DNA of 5,914 nucleotides, from the NCBI GenBank assembly GCA_002085385.1, contig NATO01000092.1, positions 1 to 5,914 on the forward strand. Direction: 5' to 3'. The notes below the pieces were generated by a model that made no database searches, was not told the DNA's origin, and was given only the letters and a program-made list of their open reading frames with translations. The position numbers were made by a program, and so were the translations under genes. Below are positions 1 to 5,914 of the stretch, piece after piece. Each line of letters opens with the position of its first letter. Within the stretch, counting starts at the first letter, position 1. Source of the stretch: a candidate division Zixibacteria bacterium 4484_93. GTDB taxonomy: Bacteria > UBP14 > UBA6098 > 4484-93.

Positions 1-900
1 TTTCTTCCCGAAGGCAAATATATCCGGCTCAACACCAAGTTGCTCGTAGCCCCACATAGTCCCTGTCGCTCCGCCACCTGTCTGAACCTCGTCGAAGATG
101 AGCATTGCATCATTCTCGTCCGCTATCTTACGGAGCTTTTGCAGGAACTCCGGTCGGAAATGGTTGTCTCCTCCCTCACACTGGATAGGCTCGATGAGAA
201 TTGCCGCAATATCATCAGGGCTCTCTTTGAAAGCGGAATATATCTCGTCTATTGCTTGTGCCTCAAGCTTTTTCACCTCATCGAGATGCTCCTCGAGCGG
301 GAATGTTATCTTCGGGTTTATCACCCTCGGCCAATCGAACTTGGTAAAGTACCTTATTTTGATAGGGTCAGTGTTGGTTAAAGAGAGTGTATAGCCAGTC
401 CTGCCGTGAAACGCCTCGCGGAAATGAAGAACCTTGTGCCCACGCTCCTCTTTATATCCTCTTTCAAAGTTTTTCTGAACCTTCCAGTCGAATGCTACCT
501 TCAGTGCATTCTCAACAGCGAGTGCACCACCGGATATGAGGAACAGATGCTTCCCGTAATCAGGGAAAGCGACCCTGTTGAATGTTGCGACGAACTGTGC
601 CATTTCGACCGTGTAGATGTCAGAGTTGCTCGGCTTCATAACCGCCGCACGAGTGAGTTTTTCGAGGAAATCCTGCTCCGTCATCTTCGGATGGTTGAAC
701 CCAAGACCCTGCGAGGCGAAGAAGCTGAACATATCCAGATACCATTTCTTCTCCCTCGCATCGTAGAGATATACCCCCTTGCTTTTTGAAAGGTCGCAGA
801 CGAGGTCAAACCCATCGGCGAGCATAACATTGGATATAATCTCGTGCACCCTCGTGGCTTCGAGGGAAGCAACCTCTTCTCTGGTAAGAATCTTCGACAT
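1..900 (-). CDS. lat: L-lysine 6-transaminase (lysine epsilon-aminotransferase), C-terminus cut by window edge
   Basis: A class III, PLP-dependent aminotransferase that should move the epsilon-amino group of L-lysine to 2-oxoglutarate, giving 2-aminoadipate 6-semialdehyde (which cyclises to piperideine-6-carboxylate) and glutamate in the cytoplasm. Exactly 300 codons are visible; family members have about 450 residues, so roughly a third is off the left edge. From memory it matches the mycobacterial enzyme closely throughout: MKPSNSDIY (88-96), GGALAVENALKVAFDW (124-139), AFHGRTGYTLSLTNT (163-177), FDWPR, the substrate/cofactor loop IEPIQCEGGD (236-245), and the PLP motif FDEVQTG (269-275) with the aspartate that contacts the pyridine nitrogen. 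The fragment ends in AFGKK; the Schiff-base lysine is most likely K299. The ATG at 900 has an AGGAAGGG ribosome site just upstream and no competing start. The gene is divergent from the TPR gene. Lysine rather than ornithine or GABA specificity is inferred from whole-sequence resemblance. Confidence 0.93.
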   Translation of the reverse strand, partial: MSKILTREEVASLEATRVHEIISNVMLADGFDLVCDLSKSKGVYLYDAREKKWYLDMFSFFASQGLGFNHPKMTEQDFLEKLTRAAVMKPSNSDIYTVEMAQFVATFNRVAFPDYGKHLFLISGGALAVENALKVAFDWKVQKNFERGYKEERGHKVLHFREAFHGRTGYTLSLTNTDPIKIRYFTKFDWPRVINPKITFPLEEHLDEVKKLEAQAIDEIYSAFKESPDDIAAILIEPIQCEGGDNHFRPEFLQKLRKIADENDAMLIFDEVQTGGGATGTMWGYEQLGVEPDIFAFGKK

Positions 901-904
901 ATTT

Positions 905-912
905 CCCTTCCT
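905..912 (-). promoter_or_regulatory. Ribosome binding site of lat
   Basis: Read on the minus strand, AGGAAGGG ends four bases before the ATG at 900; its AGGA core is eight bases away. This is a good purine-rich Shine-Dalgarno and supports the chosen start. Confidence 0.7.
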
Positions 913-957
913 TTCATATTGTATTAGTTTAGAATGCCCCATTCAGGGAGTTGTATC

Positions 958-969
958 AAATATATATTT
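958..969. repeat. 12-bp perfect AT palindrome in the divergent intergenic region
   Basis: AAATATATATTT is self-complementary over all 12 bases and lies roughly midway between the divergent starts of lat (900) and the TPR gene (1082). It could be an operator or part of a promoter (TATATT at 963-968 is one mismatch from a -10 hexamer). AT-rich palindromes this short also arise by chance, and no matching -35 is visible. Confidence 0.3.
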
Positions 970-1006
970 TAAAGAAAAAAGTCAACTAAAATCGCAGGAG
1001 GAAAAA

Positions 1007-1042
1007 ATGCTTGCCAAGAGAGGATTTTTAATTAACTTTTAA
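1007..1042 (+). CDS. Candidate 11-codon micro-ORF / leader peptide upstream of the TPR gene
   Basis: ATG at 1007 is preceded by a perfect AGGAGG (996-1001) with a five-base all-A spacer, the same arrangement as the next gene. The reading frame gives MLAKRGFLINF and stops at TAA 1040-1042, 39 bases before the TPR gene start. The product is short and slightly basic, with a hydrophobic tail; I do not recognise it. It could be a regulatory leader peptide, a tiny protein, or an untranslated relic. It has no run of one amino acid typical of an attenuator and no strong hairpin follows it. It would be in the mRNA only if transcription starts upstream of about 990; a weak promoter candidate at 1032-1059 would leave it out. 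Confidence 0.3.
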   Translation: MLAKRGFLINF

Positions 1043-1070
1043 TCAAATTTCCCTATATAGCTAAAAAGAT

Positions 1071-1076
1071 AGGAGG
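1071..1076 (+). promoter_or_regulatory. Ribosome binding site of the TPR lipoprotein gene
   Basis: A perfect AGGAGG is followed by five adenines and the ATG at 1082. This is a canonical strong site and fixes the start, which also places the signal peptide at the very N-terminus. Confidence 0.85.
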
Positions 1077-1081
1077 AAAAA

Positions 1082-2206
1082 ATGAAGCAGTATATCTGGG
1101 TTGTATTATTTATTCCCTTTTTAATATTCGCCTGTCAGTCCAAGGAGATGACATCTGCCAAGGTGTATATTCAGGAGCAGGACTTCGATGCAGCCCTCGA
1201 GCAACTCAGAATCGAGATAGAGAATAACCCAGCAAACCCTGAGGCTCATTTTCTGCTCGGGAAGGTGTATGCGGAGAAGGACTCATTCGAGCTTATGCTG
1301 ATAGAATTCAATAAGGCAGCTGAGCTCGACTCATCCCTTATCCCCGAGATAGAAAAATGGAAAAATAGTAAATACTCTGACGCCATAAATAAGGGAATAA
1401 GCTATGGAAGGAAGGAGGATTTCGAGAAGGCTTTCAGGTTCACACTCATTGCCGAGAAGATAAGACCTGACGGAATCGAGGCACACAAGAACCTTGCCTA
1501 CTTCTATTCAAAACTCGGCGACGAAGAAAAAGCAATCGAAGAATCGGAGAAAGCTTTTGCTCTCGACACGACAGACATACAGCAGGGACTTATGCTTGCA
1601 AGCGAGTATCTTGCATCAGGCGATACAACAGATGCCAGGAAATCTATCGATGTTTTGAACAAGCTCATATCCACAGAGCCAAGGAACCCCGTTGTGCATA
1701 AGCTCCTCGCACGAGCACACGGTATCCTTGGAGAGATGAAGGCAGCAGTAAAAAATATGGATGAGGCACTCGAATACAGCCCGGACACAGACACACTCAA
1801 GCCAAACCTCGCCTTCGAGTTCGGTATAATTGCATTCCAGATGCAGAGGTTCGACAAGGGAGAGGAATATTTCCGCATAGCGAGGGAACTCAACCCAGAT
1901 ATGACGGATGCCTATTACAATCTTGCCATCTGCCTCGAACGGCAGGAGAGATACAGCGAAGCGGAACCTGTGCTGTGGGAGTTGATAAACAAGGATATAA
2001 CAAACTATCTCGCCTGGCAGGAGTTTGCGATAACCCTGCAGAAAAATGGGAGAACAGATGCGGCAAAGGTCGCATACAAACTCTCGCAGGCTCTCGAAGA
2101 GAAGAATGTCGAGAACGCAAAGAAACTCATCGAGGAGTTTGCCAAAACATCCAAAGAATATTCCTCTATATTAGATAAGAAGGATTCCGTCTTCTTTCAG
2201 GAATAG
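1082..2206 (+). CDS. TPR-repeat lipoprotein of unknown specific function
   Basis: A 374-residue exported protein. The N-terminus has one lysine, a hydrophobic stretch (residues 4-17) and a lipobox ending IFAC, so Cys18 should be lipidated and the protein anchored to a membrane facing the periplasm or outside. The rest is almost entirely tetratricopeptide repeats. Good units lie at about 26-51, 55-85, 102-130, 134-164, 205-235, 244-273, 277-305 and 309-340, with the typical small/aromatic spacing (for example AYYNLAICLERQERYSEAE at 277-295). The C-terminus (340-374) is charged and probably helical. TPR arrays are protein-docking scaffolds; no enzymatic domain is present. The partner is unknown, but the antiporter gene starts two bases after this stop, so the products are probably made together. 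Similar lipoproteins assist outer-membrane or secretion assemblies; nothing here shows that role. Soluble-gene codon use matches lat and priA, so I see no sign of recent transfer. Confidence 0.85.
   Translation: MKQYIWVVLFIPFLIFACQSKEMTSAKVYIQEQDFDAALEQLRIEIENNPANPEAHFLLGKVYAEKDSFELMLIEFNKAAELDSSLIPEIEKWKNSKYSDAINKGISYGRKEDFEKAFRFTLIAEKIRPDGIEAHKNLAYFYSKLGDEEKAIEESEKAFALDTTDIQQGLMLASEYLASGDTTDARKSIDVLNKLISTEPRNPVVHKLLARAHGILGEMKAAVKNMDEALEYSPDTDTLKPNLAFEFGIIAFQMQRFDKGEEYFRIARELNPDMTDAYYNLAICLERQERYSEAEPVLWELINKDITNYLAWQEFAITLQKNGRTDAAKVAYKLSQALEEKNVENAKKLIEEFAKTSKEYSSILDKKDSVFFQE
2199..2202 (+). promoter_or_regulatory. Shine-Dalgarno of the antiporter, inside the end of the TPR gene
   Basis: AGGA lies six bases before the TTG at 2209, within the last codons of the TPR gene. 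A ribosome ending at TAG 2204-2206 would cover this site, which fits translational coupling. The site is much weaker than the AGGAGG of the upstream gene. Confidence 0.45.
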
Positions 2207-2208
2207 AG

Positions 2209-3456
2209 TTGGCAACAATAATCTTTTCCATCGGGCTCGCAATATTCCTTGCACACTTTCTCGTGGTTCTGTTCGAGAAGACTATGATTCCCGATGTGCT
2301 TATCCTTATGCTCATCGGAATACTGGTGGGTCCTGTATTTCATATTGTTTCCCCTGCCGACCTCGGAAAGCTCGGGAATGTTTTTGCTACCCTCGCTCTC
2401 ATCGTGATACTTTTCGATGCCGGGACAGAGCTTTCCATCAAATCACTCGAGAAATCACTCAAGGAAACGGCTTCCGTAACACTGGGAACATTCGTTCTCT
2501 CGGCAATTTTAATATCGCTTCTTGTCTATTTCTTTTTGTCGGGAAATCTACTCGTGGCGATACTCTGCGGTGTGATACTCGCTGGAACATCCTCTGCCGT
2601 CGTCGTGCCAATGATATCTGGGCTTAAGATAGGTGATGTGCCGAAGACAGTTCTCACGATGGAATCCGCCCTGACAGATGTGCTGTGCGTGGTGCTGACT
2701 ATCGGGATATTCAATGCGGTAAAGGAGGGGCAGATCGCCCCCGGGGAGATAATCGGGCAGATACTCGCTTCATTTGTTGTTGCAGCCTTCCTGGGCGCCG
2801 TGGGTGCTTTTCTATGGTCACTCATCCTAAGGACCGTCCGACGCTTCCCAGATAACCTGTTCACCACATTCGCATTCATATTTATATTGTATGGAATAAC
2901 AGAGTTCCTCGGCTACAGCGGGGCTATCGCATCACTTGCATTCGGTCTAACAGTGGTGAACATCAGACACATCAGCTTCCTGAAGAAATACTCATACAAA
3001 GCATCGGAGTTTTCCAAAACAGAGAAGATGACATTCAGCGCAGGCGCATTCCTGCTCAAGACATTTTTCTTCCTGTATATCGGCATCTCGATGAATATAA
3101 CCGATATCCCATCAATCCTTATGGGGCTTATGATAACCATTGTAATATACTCTGGAAGGTTAGTTGTGATAAGGTATCTTATGCCGGAGTCGACATCCAT
3201 CCGCGATGCCACCATTATGTCCGTCATAGTTCCGAAAGGGCTTGCCGCCGCTGTCCTCGCCGCACTCCTGCCACTTCAGGGTATCTCTGGCAGTGAACCT
3301 GCACAGAACATCGTCTACGCCGTCATCTTCTGGAGTATATTCGCCTCCGCATTGCTTATTTTCCTCGTGGAAAAGACCCCACTTGACAGGTTGTATGCAA
3401 GGGCTTTCGCGGGATTTCAGGAAAATGTAGAAAATCAATTTGACAATCGGAAATAA
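2209..3456 (+). CDS. Cation:proton antiporter, CPA superfamily (Na+/H+ exchanger-type transport domain only)
   Basis: A 415-residue inner-membrane protein with about 12-13 hydrophobic segments, expected to exchange Na+ or K+ for protons. Family marks, in order: IPDVLILMLIGILVGP (27-42), LIVILFDAGTELS (64-76), the unwound-helix segment LAGTSSAVVVP (124-134), the ion-site segment ESALTDVL (152-159) with Asp157 as likely carboxylate, LLKTFFFLYIGISM (282-295) with Lys284 where relatives have Lys or Arg, and PKGLAAAVLAAL (342-353). The residue before the aspartate is Thr, not the Asp of electrogenic NhaA/NapA types or the Asn of many CPA1 proteins, so stoichiometry cannot be read off. The protein ends soon after the last membrane segment (about 387), so it lacks the TrkA-N/RCK domains of Kef-type systems. 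TTG 2209 is chosen as start because it keeps the full first helix and has AGGA upstream; the first in-frame ATG, at residue 26, would remove that helix. Ion specificity is unknown. Confidence 0.85.
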   Translation: MATIIFSIGLAIFLAHFLVVLFEKTMIPDVLILMLIGILVGPVFHIVSPADLGKLGNVFATLALIVILFDAGTELSIKSLEKSLKETASVTLGTFVLSAILISLLVYFFLSGNLLVAILCGVILAGTSSAVVVPMISGLKIGDVPKTVLTMESALTDVLCVVLTIGIFNAVKEGQIAPGEIIGQILASFVVAAFLGAVGAFLWSLILRTVRRFPDNLFTTFAFIFILYGITEFLGYSGAIASLAFGLTVVNIRHISFLKKYSYKASEFSKTEKMTFSAGAFLLKTFFFLYIGISMNITDIPSILMGLMITIVIYSGRLVVIRYLMPESTSIRDATIMSVIVPKGLAAAVLAALLPLQGISGSEPAQNIVYAVIFWSIFASALLIFLVEKTPLDRLYARAFAGFQENVENQFDNRK

Positions 3457-3467
3457 TTTGATATACT
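3440..3467 (+). promoter_or_regulatory. Sigma-70-type promoter candidate for priA
   Basis: A perfect -35 hexamer TTGACA (3440-3445), a 16-base AT-rich spacer and TATACT (3462-3467, five of six -10 consensus bases). Transcription would start near 3474, giving a leader of about 38 bases before the priA ATG. The -35 overlaps the last codons of the antiporter gene. It is the best promoter match I found in the window, though this lineage's sigma factor preferences are unknown. Confidence 0.6.
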
Positions 3468-3512
3468 TGTTTTGACTCCATTGGCTCTTCCAACATCCCA
3501 TAATGGCAGGAT

Positions 3513-5914
3513 ATGAAATATGCTGATGTAGTTCTACCGGTTCCGGTAGACAAAAGTTTTACCTACAGTATTCCTGGGCAGATAAGGGGAATCGTGAGGA
3601 GGGGATACCGTGTTCTCGTGCCACTTGGGAAAGGATACAGGATAGGATATGTCATTGGAACCGCAAATGAAAAGCTCGATATCCCGACCCGGTCCATCGT
3701 GGACATTGTGGAACCATTCCCGGCGTTCACAGAGGAGATAATGAGCTTATCCGAGTGGGTAGCAAAATACTACCTCGCACCGCTCGGACTGGTGCTGAAA
3801 TCCGCTCTACCGGCATCCGTGCATATCGAAAGCGAGATAACGCTCCACCTTATATCTATTCCCGAAAGAAAACTCAACAGCATCGAGAAAAAGATTGTCA
3901 ACTCCCTGTCAAACAGGACGAAATTGAGTCTCAGTGAGCTAAGGAAACTCGTAAATAAGCCGAATTTGAATTTCAATCTGCAGGCTCTCATAGACAATGG
4001 GTATATCGAGAAAACTATCAGGAAGAAGGAAAAGATAAAGCCACATATCGAGAAGCACATAACGGTTTCACCCGATGTAAAAAAGACCCCTATCGAGGAG
4101 ATAATCCATACACACCTTAAGCGTAAAAGCAAGCGAAGGGAACTGTTCGAGTTTCTCTATGCCCATCCCGACAGGAACTTCCCCCTCACAAGGATAAGTG
4201 CCGAGTATGGTGATTCAGCTTACAGGGGGCTTTTGTCGAAGAATCTGGCAAGGGTTGTTCCTGTCGAGGTCCAGAGGATGCCAACCGATGGCTGGCTGGA
4301 GGAGGAGAAGCAGGATTTCACACTCACCTCCCATCAGAAAAAGGCACTCGAGAGGATAACAGAGAGCATCGACTCGGAAAGGTCCGAAACCTTCTTACTC
4401 TTCGGAATAACTGGCAGTGGCAAGACGGAGATATATCTTCGTACTATGGAGAAGGTTCTTGCGAAGGGAAGAAGCGTTTTAATACTCGTTCCGGAGATAT
4501 CGCTGACACCTCAGCTCTGGGGCAGGCTCCGTGCGAGGTTCGGTGAGAATGTCGCTGTCTGGCACTCACAGATGCCCGATTCACAGAGATACGATATCTG
4601 GAGGAGCATACGGAAGGGAAAGACAAGGATAGTTCTCGGCGCCCGCTCGGCTGTCTTCGCACCGCTCGATAATCTCGGCCTTATCATAGTCGATGAGGAA
4701 CACGAGCCATCATACAAGCAGGAGGAGCCTCGCCCATATTATAACGCAAGGGATATTGCCATCGTCAGGGGAAAACTTGCTAAAGCCACTGTTATCCTCG
4801 GCTCCGCTACACCATCTGTCGAGAGCTTTTACAACGCTCAAATAGGGAAATATACCCTGCTTCGCCTGCCCGAAAGGGTGCCAGGGAGCAAACTACCGAA
4901 TGTGACCATAGTCGATATGAAGGTGGAGCGCGAGAACAAAAACTTCGACTCATTCTCAGCCTCCCTGAAAGAGAAGATTATCCAGAACTGGAAGGCGGGT
5001 AAGAATACCATTCTTCTTCTCAACCGGCGTGGATATGCCAGCTACATTCAGTGTCCCAACTGCGGCTGGACCGATAAGTGCCCCAACTGTAACATACCGC
5101 TGACATATCATATTAAAAACTACGAACTCGTCTGCCATTGGTGTGGATACAAAAAGCGAGCACCGGAGAGATGCCCGGAGTGTGGGTACGAGAACATCCG
5201 ACTGAAGGGGCGTGGGACGGAGAGGGTCGAGCGAGACCTCCAGAGCCTACTCGAGGATATCCCTGCCATCAGGCTCGACCACGACACATCAAGAGAGCAG
5301 AACTCCCCTGCCGAGTTCCTCAAGCAGTTTATAGAGACTCCCGGCGCAGTGCTTGTCGGGACACAGATGGTATCAAAAGGGCTCGATATTCCCGAGGTCG
5401 CACTCGTTGGAGTTATCTCCGCTGATACAGGACTGAATTTCCCGGATTTCCGGGCATCAGAGAGAACATTCCAGCTTTTAACACAGGTAGCAGGCAGAGC
5501 GGGCAGAACAGGCGACAAGGGTGAGGTCATCATACAGACATACTACCCCGAGGCGTCTCCCATACAGTTTGCTCTCAAGCAGGACTACGAGCGGTTCTAC
5601 GAGCGGGAGATAAAGGAGCGAGAGGAACTATCCTATCCACCATTCATCAGGATAATACGGGTTGTGGCATCGGGGAAAGAAACCCCGCTTGTCAGAAATA
5701 CAATCTGGGAGATAAGAAAAAAGGTTGGTCGACTCGCCCGAGAAAGCAGCTTACGGATAAATATCCTCGGTCCAGCACCGGCACATATCGAGAAACTACG
5801 GGGAAGATTCCGCTGGAACTTCCTTATCAAAACCCGCTCAGTCTTCAGAACTCTTGAGCTTCTCAAGCTCACAGTAAAGAACATCCCACGACGGGTAAAA
5901 GTTAAGGTGGATGT
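3513..5914 (+). CDS. priA: Primosomal protein N' (replication restart helicase PriA), last residues beyond window edge
   Basis: PriA recognises stalled forks and D-loops and reloads the replicative helicase; it is an ATP-dependent 3'-to-5' superfamily 2 helicase in the cytoplasm. 800 codons are open without a frameshift; relatives have about 730-805 residues, and the visible end KVKVDV resembles the usual terminal VDVDP, so only a few residues should be missing. In order: 3'-fork-binding domain (about 1-100, starting KYADVVLPVPVDKSFTY), winged-helix region, LTSHQ (271-275), Walker A GITGSGKT (298-305), VPEISLTPQ (326-334), DEEH (394-397), YKQEEPRPYYNARD (402-414), GSATPS (430-435), the zinc region with all eight cysteines (514, 517, 523, 526, 541, 544, 554, 557), GRGTERVE (566-573), GTQMVSKGLD (616-625) and QVAGRAGR (658-665). 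ATG 3513 is the only possible start: an in-frame stop lies at 3501-3503. Its ribosome site is poor (AGG only two bases away), which would suit a low-abundance protein. Confidence 0.97.
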   Translation, partial: MKYADVVLPVPVDKSFTYSIPGQIRGIVRRGYRVLVPLGKGYRIGYVIGTANEKLDIPTRSIVDIVEPFPAFTEEIMSLSEWVAKYYLAPLGLVLKSALPASVHIESEITLHLISIPERKLNSIEKKIVNSLSNRTKLSLSELRKLVNKPNLNFNLQALIDNGYIEKTIRKKEKIKPHIEKHITVSPDVKKTPIEEIIHTHLKRKSKRRELFEFLYAHPDRNFPLTRISAEYGDSAYRGLLSKNLARVVPVEVQRMPTDGWLEEEKQDFTLTSHQKKALERITESIDSERSETFLLFGITGSGKTEIYLRTMEKVLAKGRSVLILVPEISLTPQLWGRLRARFGENVAVWHSQMPDSQRYDIWRSIRKGKTRIVLGARSAVFAPLDNLGLIIVDEEHEPSYKQEEPRPYYNARDIAIVRGKLAKATVILGSATPSVESFYNAQIGKYTLLRLPERVPGSKLPNVTIVDMKVERENKNFDSFSASLKEKIIQNWKAGKNTILLLNRRGYASYIQCPNCGWTDKCPNCNIPLTYHIKNYELVCHWCGYKKRAPERCPECGYENIRLKGRGTERVERDLQSLLEDIPAIRLDHDTSREQNSPAEFLKQFIETPGAVLVGTQMVSKGLDIPEVALVGVISADTGLNFPDFRASERTFQLLTQVAGRAGRTGDKGEVIIQTYYPEASPIQFALKQDYERFYEREIKEREELSYPPFIRIIRVVASGKETPLVRNTIWEIRKKVGRLARESSLRINILGPAPAHIEKLRGRFRWNFLIKTRSVFRTLELLKLTVKNIPRRVKVKVD
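3534..3549 (+). repeat. Inverted repeat at the start of priA
   Basis: CTACCGG and CCGGTAG form a perfect 7-bp dyad around a TT centre, 18 bases after the priA start codon. In mRNA it would fold as about six pairs with a four-base loop. It encodes the conserved LPVPVD motif, so much of it may be forced by protein sequence; a role in limiting initiation or as a DNA operator is possible but unproven. Confidence 0.35.

Larger units (their letters stand above)
986..1084 (+). repeat. Imperfect 24-nt direct repeat duplicating a ribosome site plus start codon
   Basis: Two 24-base copies, 986-1009 and 1061-1084, begin 75 bases apart. Both read CTAAAA, then four differing bases (TCGC or AGAT), then the same 14-mer AGGAGGAAAAAATG. 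Twenty of 24 positions are identical and resemblance stops sharply on both sides. The second copy is the true start of the TPR lipoprotein gene; the first starts an 11-codon ORF. The near-identity goes beyond what two independent Shine-Dalgarno sites need, suggesting duplication or shared selection. Confidence 0.6.

Noticed and set aside
40..789. Overlapping plus-strand frames of about 100-127 codons at 40-394 and 406-789
   Set aside because: They are antisense to the strongly recognised lat sequence and have no convincing ribosome sites or protein features.
931..959. Possible lat promoter on the minus strand: TTGATA (954-959), 17-base spacer, CATTCT (931-936)
   Set aside because: The -35 is good but the -10 matches only three of six consensus bases; too weak to list as a feature.
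1031..1043. Hairpin ATTAA-CTT-TTAAT after the micro-ORF as attenuator or terminator
   Set aside because: Five A-T pairs only, with no G-C pair and no downstream U tract; too weak to act as a terminator.
1032..1059. Possible TPR-gene promoter TTAACT-16-TATATA
   Set aside because: Both hexamers match only four of six bases in a very AT-rich stretch, where such matches are common. Worth remembering because it would exclude the micro-ORF from the transcript.
3472..3504. Second priA promoter TTGACT with CATAAT
   Set aside because: The 21-base spacer is too long for a normal sigma-70 promoter; the pair at 3440-3467 is far better.
3457..3512. Terminator between the antiporter and priA
   Set aside because: I found no GC-rich stem followed by a T run in these 56 bases; readthrough into priA remains possible.
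3770..4132. 120-codon minus-strand frame with hydrophobic stretches
   Set aside because: It is antisense to the priA N-terminal half; the hydrophobicity comes from reading charged AAG/GAG-rich codons on the other strand.
5120..5533. 137-codon open frame on the minus strand inside priA
   Set aside because: It lies opposite the conserved priA helicase and zinc region, its translation has no recognisable domain, and it is rich in Ser/Pro as expected from an antisense shadow.

Overview
The window holds four protein genes and almost no spare DNA. It looks bacterial: it has a PriA primosomal helicase, AGGAGG-type ribosome binding sites and a lipoprotein signal peptide. Base composition is moderate, with heavy use of ATA (Ile) and AGA/AGG (Arg) codons and many xTC-GAx codon junctions. 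I cannot name a phylum. The style resembles genomes of uncultured or deep-branching Gram-negative-type lineages, but that is only an impression.

Layout. Positions 1-900 (minus strand) carry the first 300 codons of an L-lysine 6-transaminase (lat), cut by the left edge at its PLP-binding lysine. A 181-bp divergent intergenic region (901-1081) follows. It has an AT-rich palindrome, an 11-codon micro-ORF with a perfect Shine-Dalgarno, and a 24-nt imperfect direct repeat that duplicates the translation-initiation site of the next gene. Positions 1082-2206 encode a 374-residue TPR lipoprotein. A CPA-type cation:proton antiporter (2209-3456) follows two bases later with a TTG start, so the two are probably one translationally coupled operon. 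From 3513 to the right edge runs priA, 800 codons visible with only the last few missing. A strong sigma-70-like promoter (TTGACA-16-TATACT) lies across the end of the antiporter gene and probably gives priA its own transcription.

How the genes relate: lat points to lysine catabolism or to a 2-aminoadipate/piperideine-6-carboxylate route. The TPR lipoprotein and antiporter form an envelope pair of unknown joint purpose. PriA is replication-restart housekeeping. I see no mobile element, CRISPR array, tRNA or rRNA. No clear new multi-gene system is visible. The most unusual local signals are the duplicated initiation site with its micro-ORF, and the coupling of a TPR lipoprotein to an antiporter that lacks regulatory domains.
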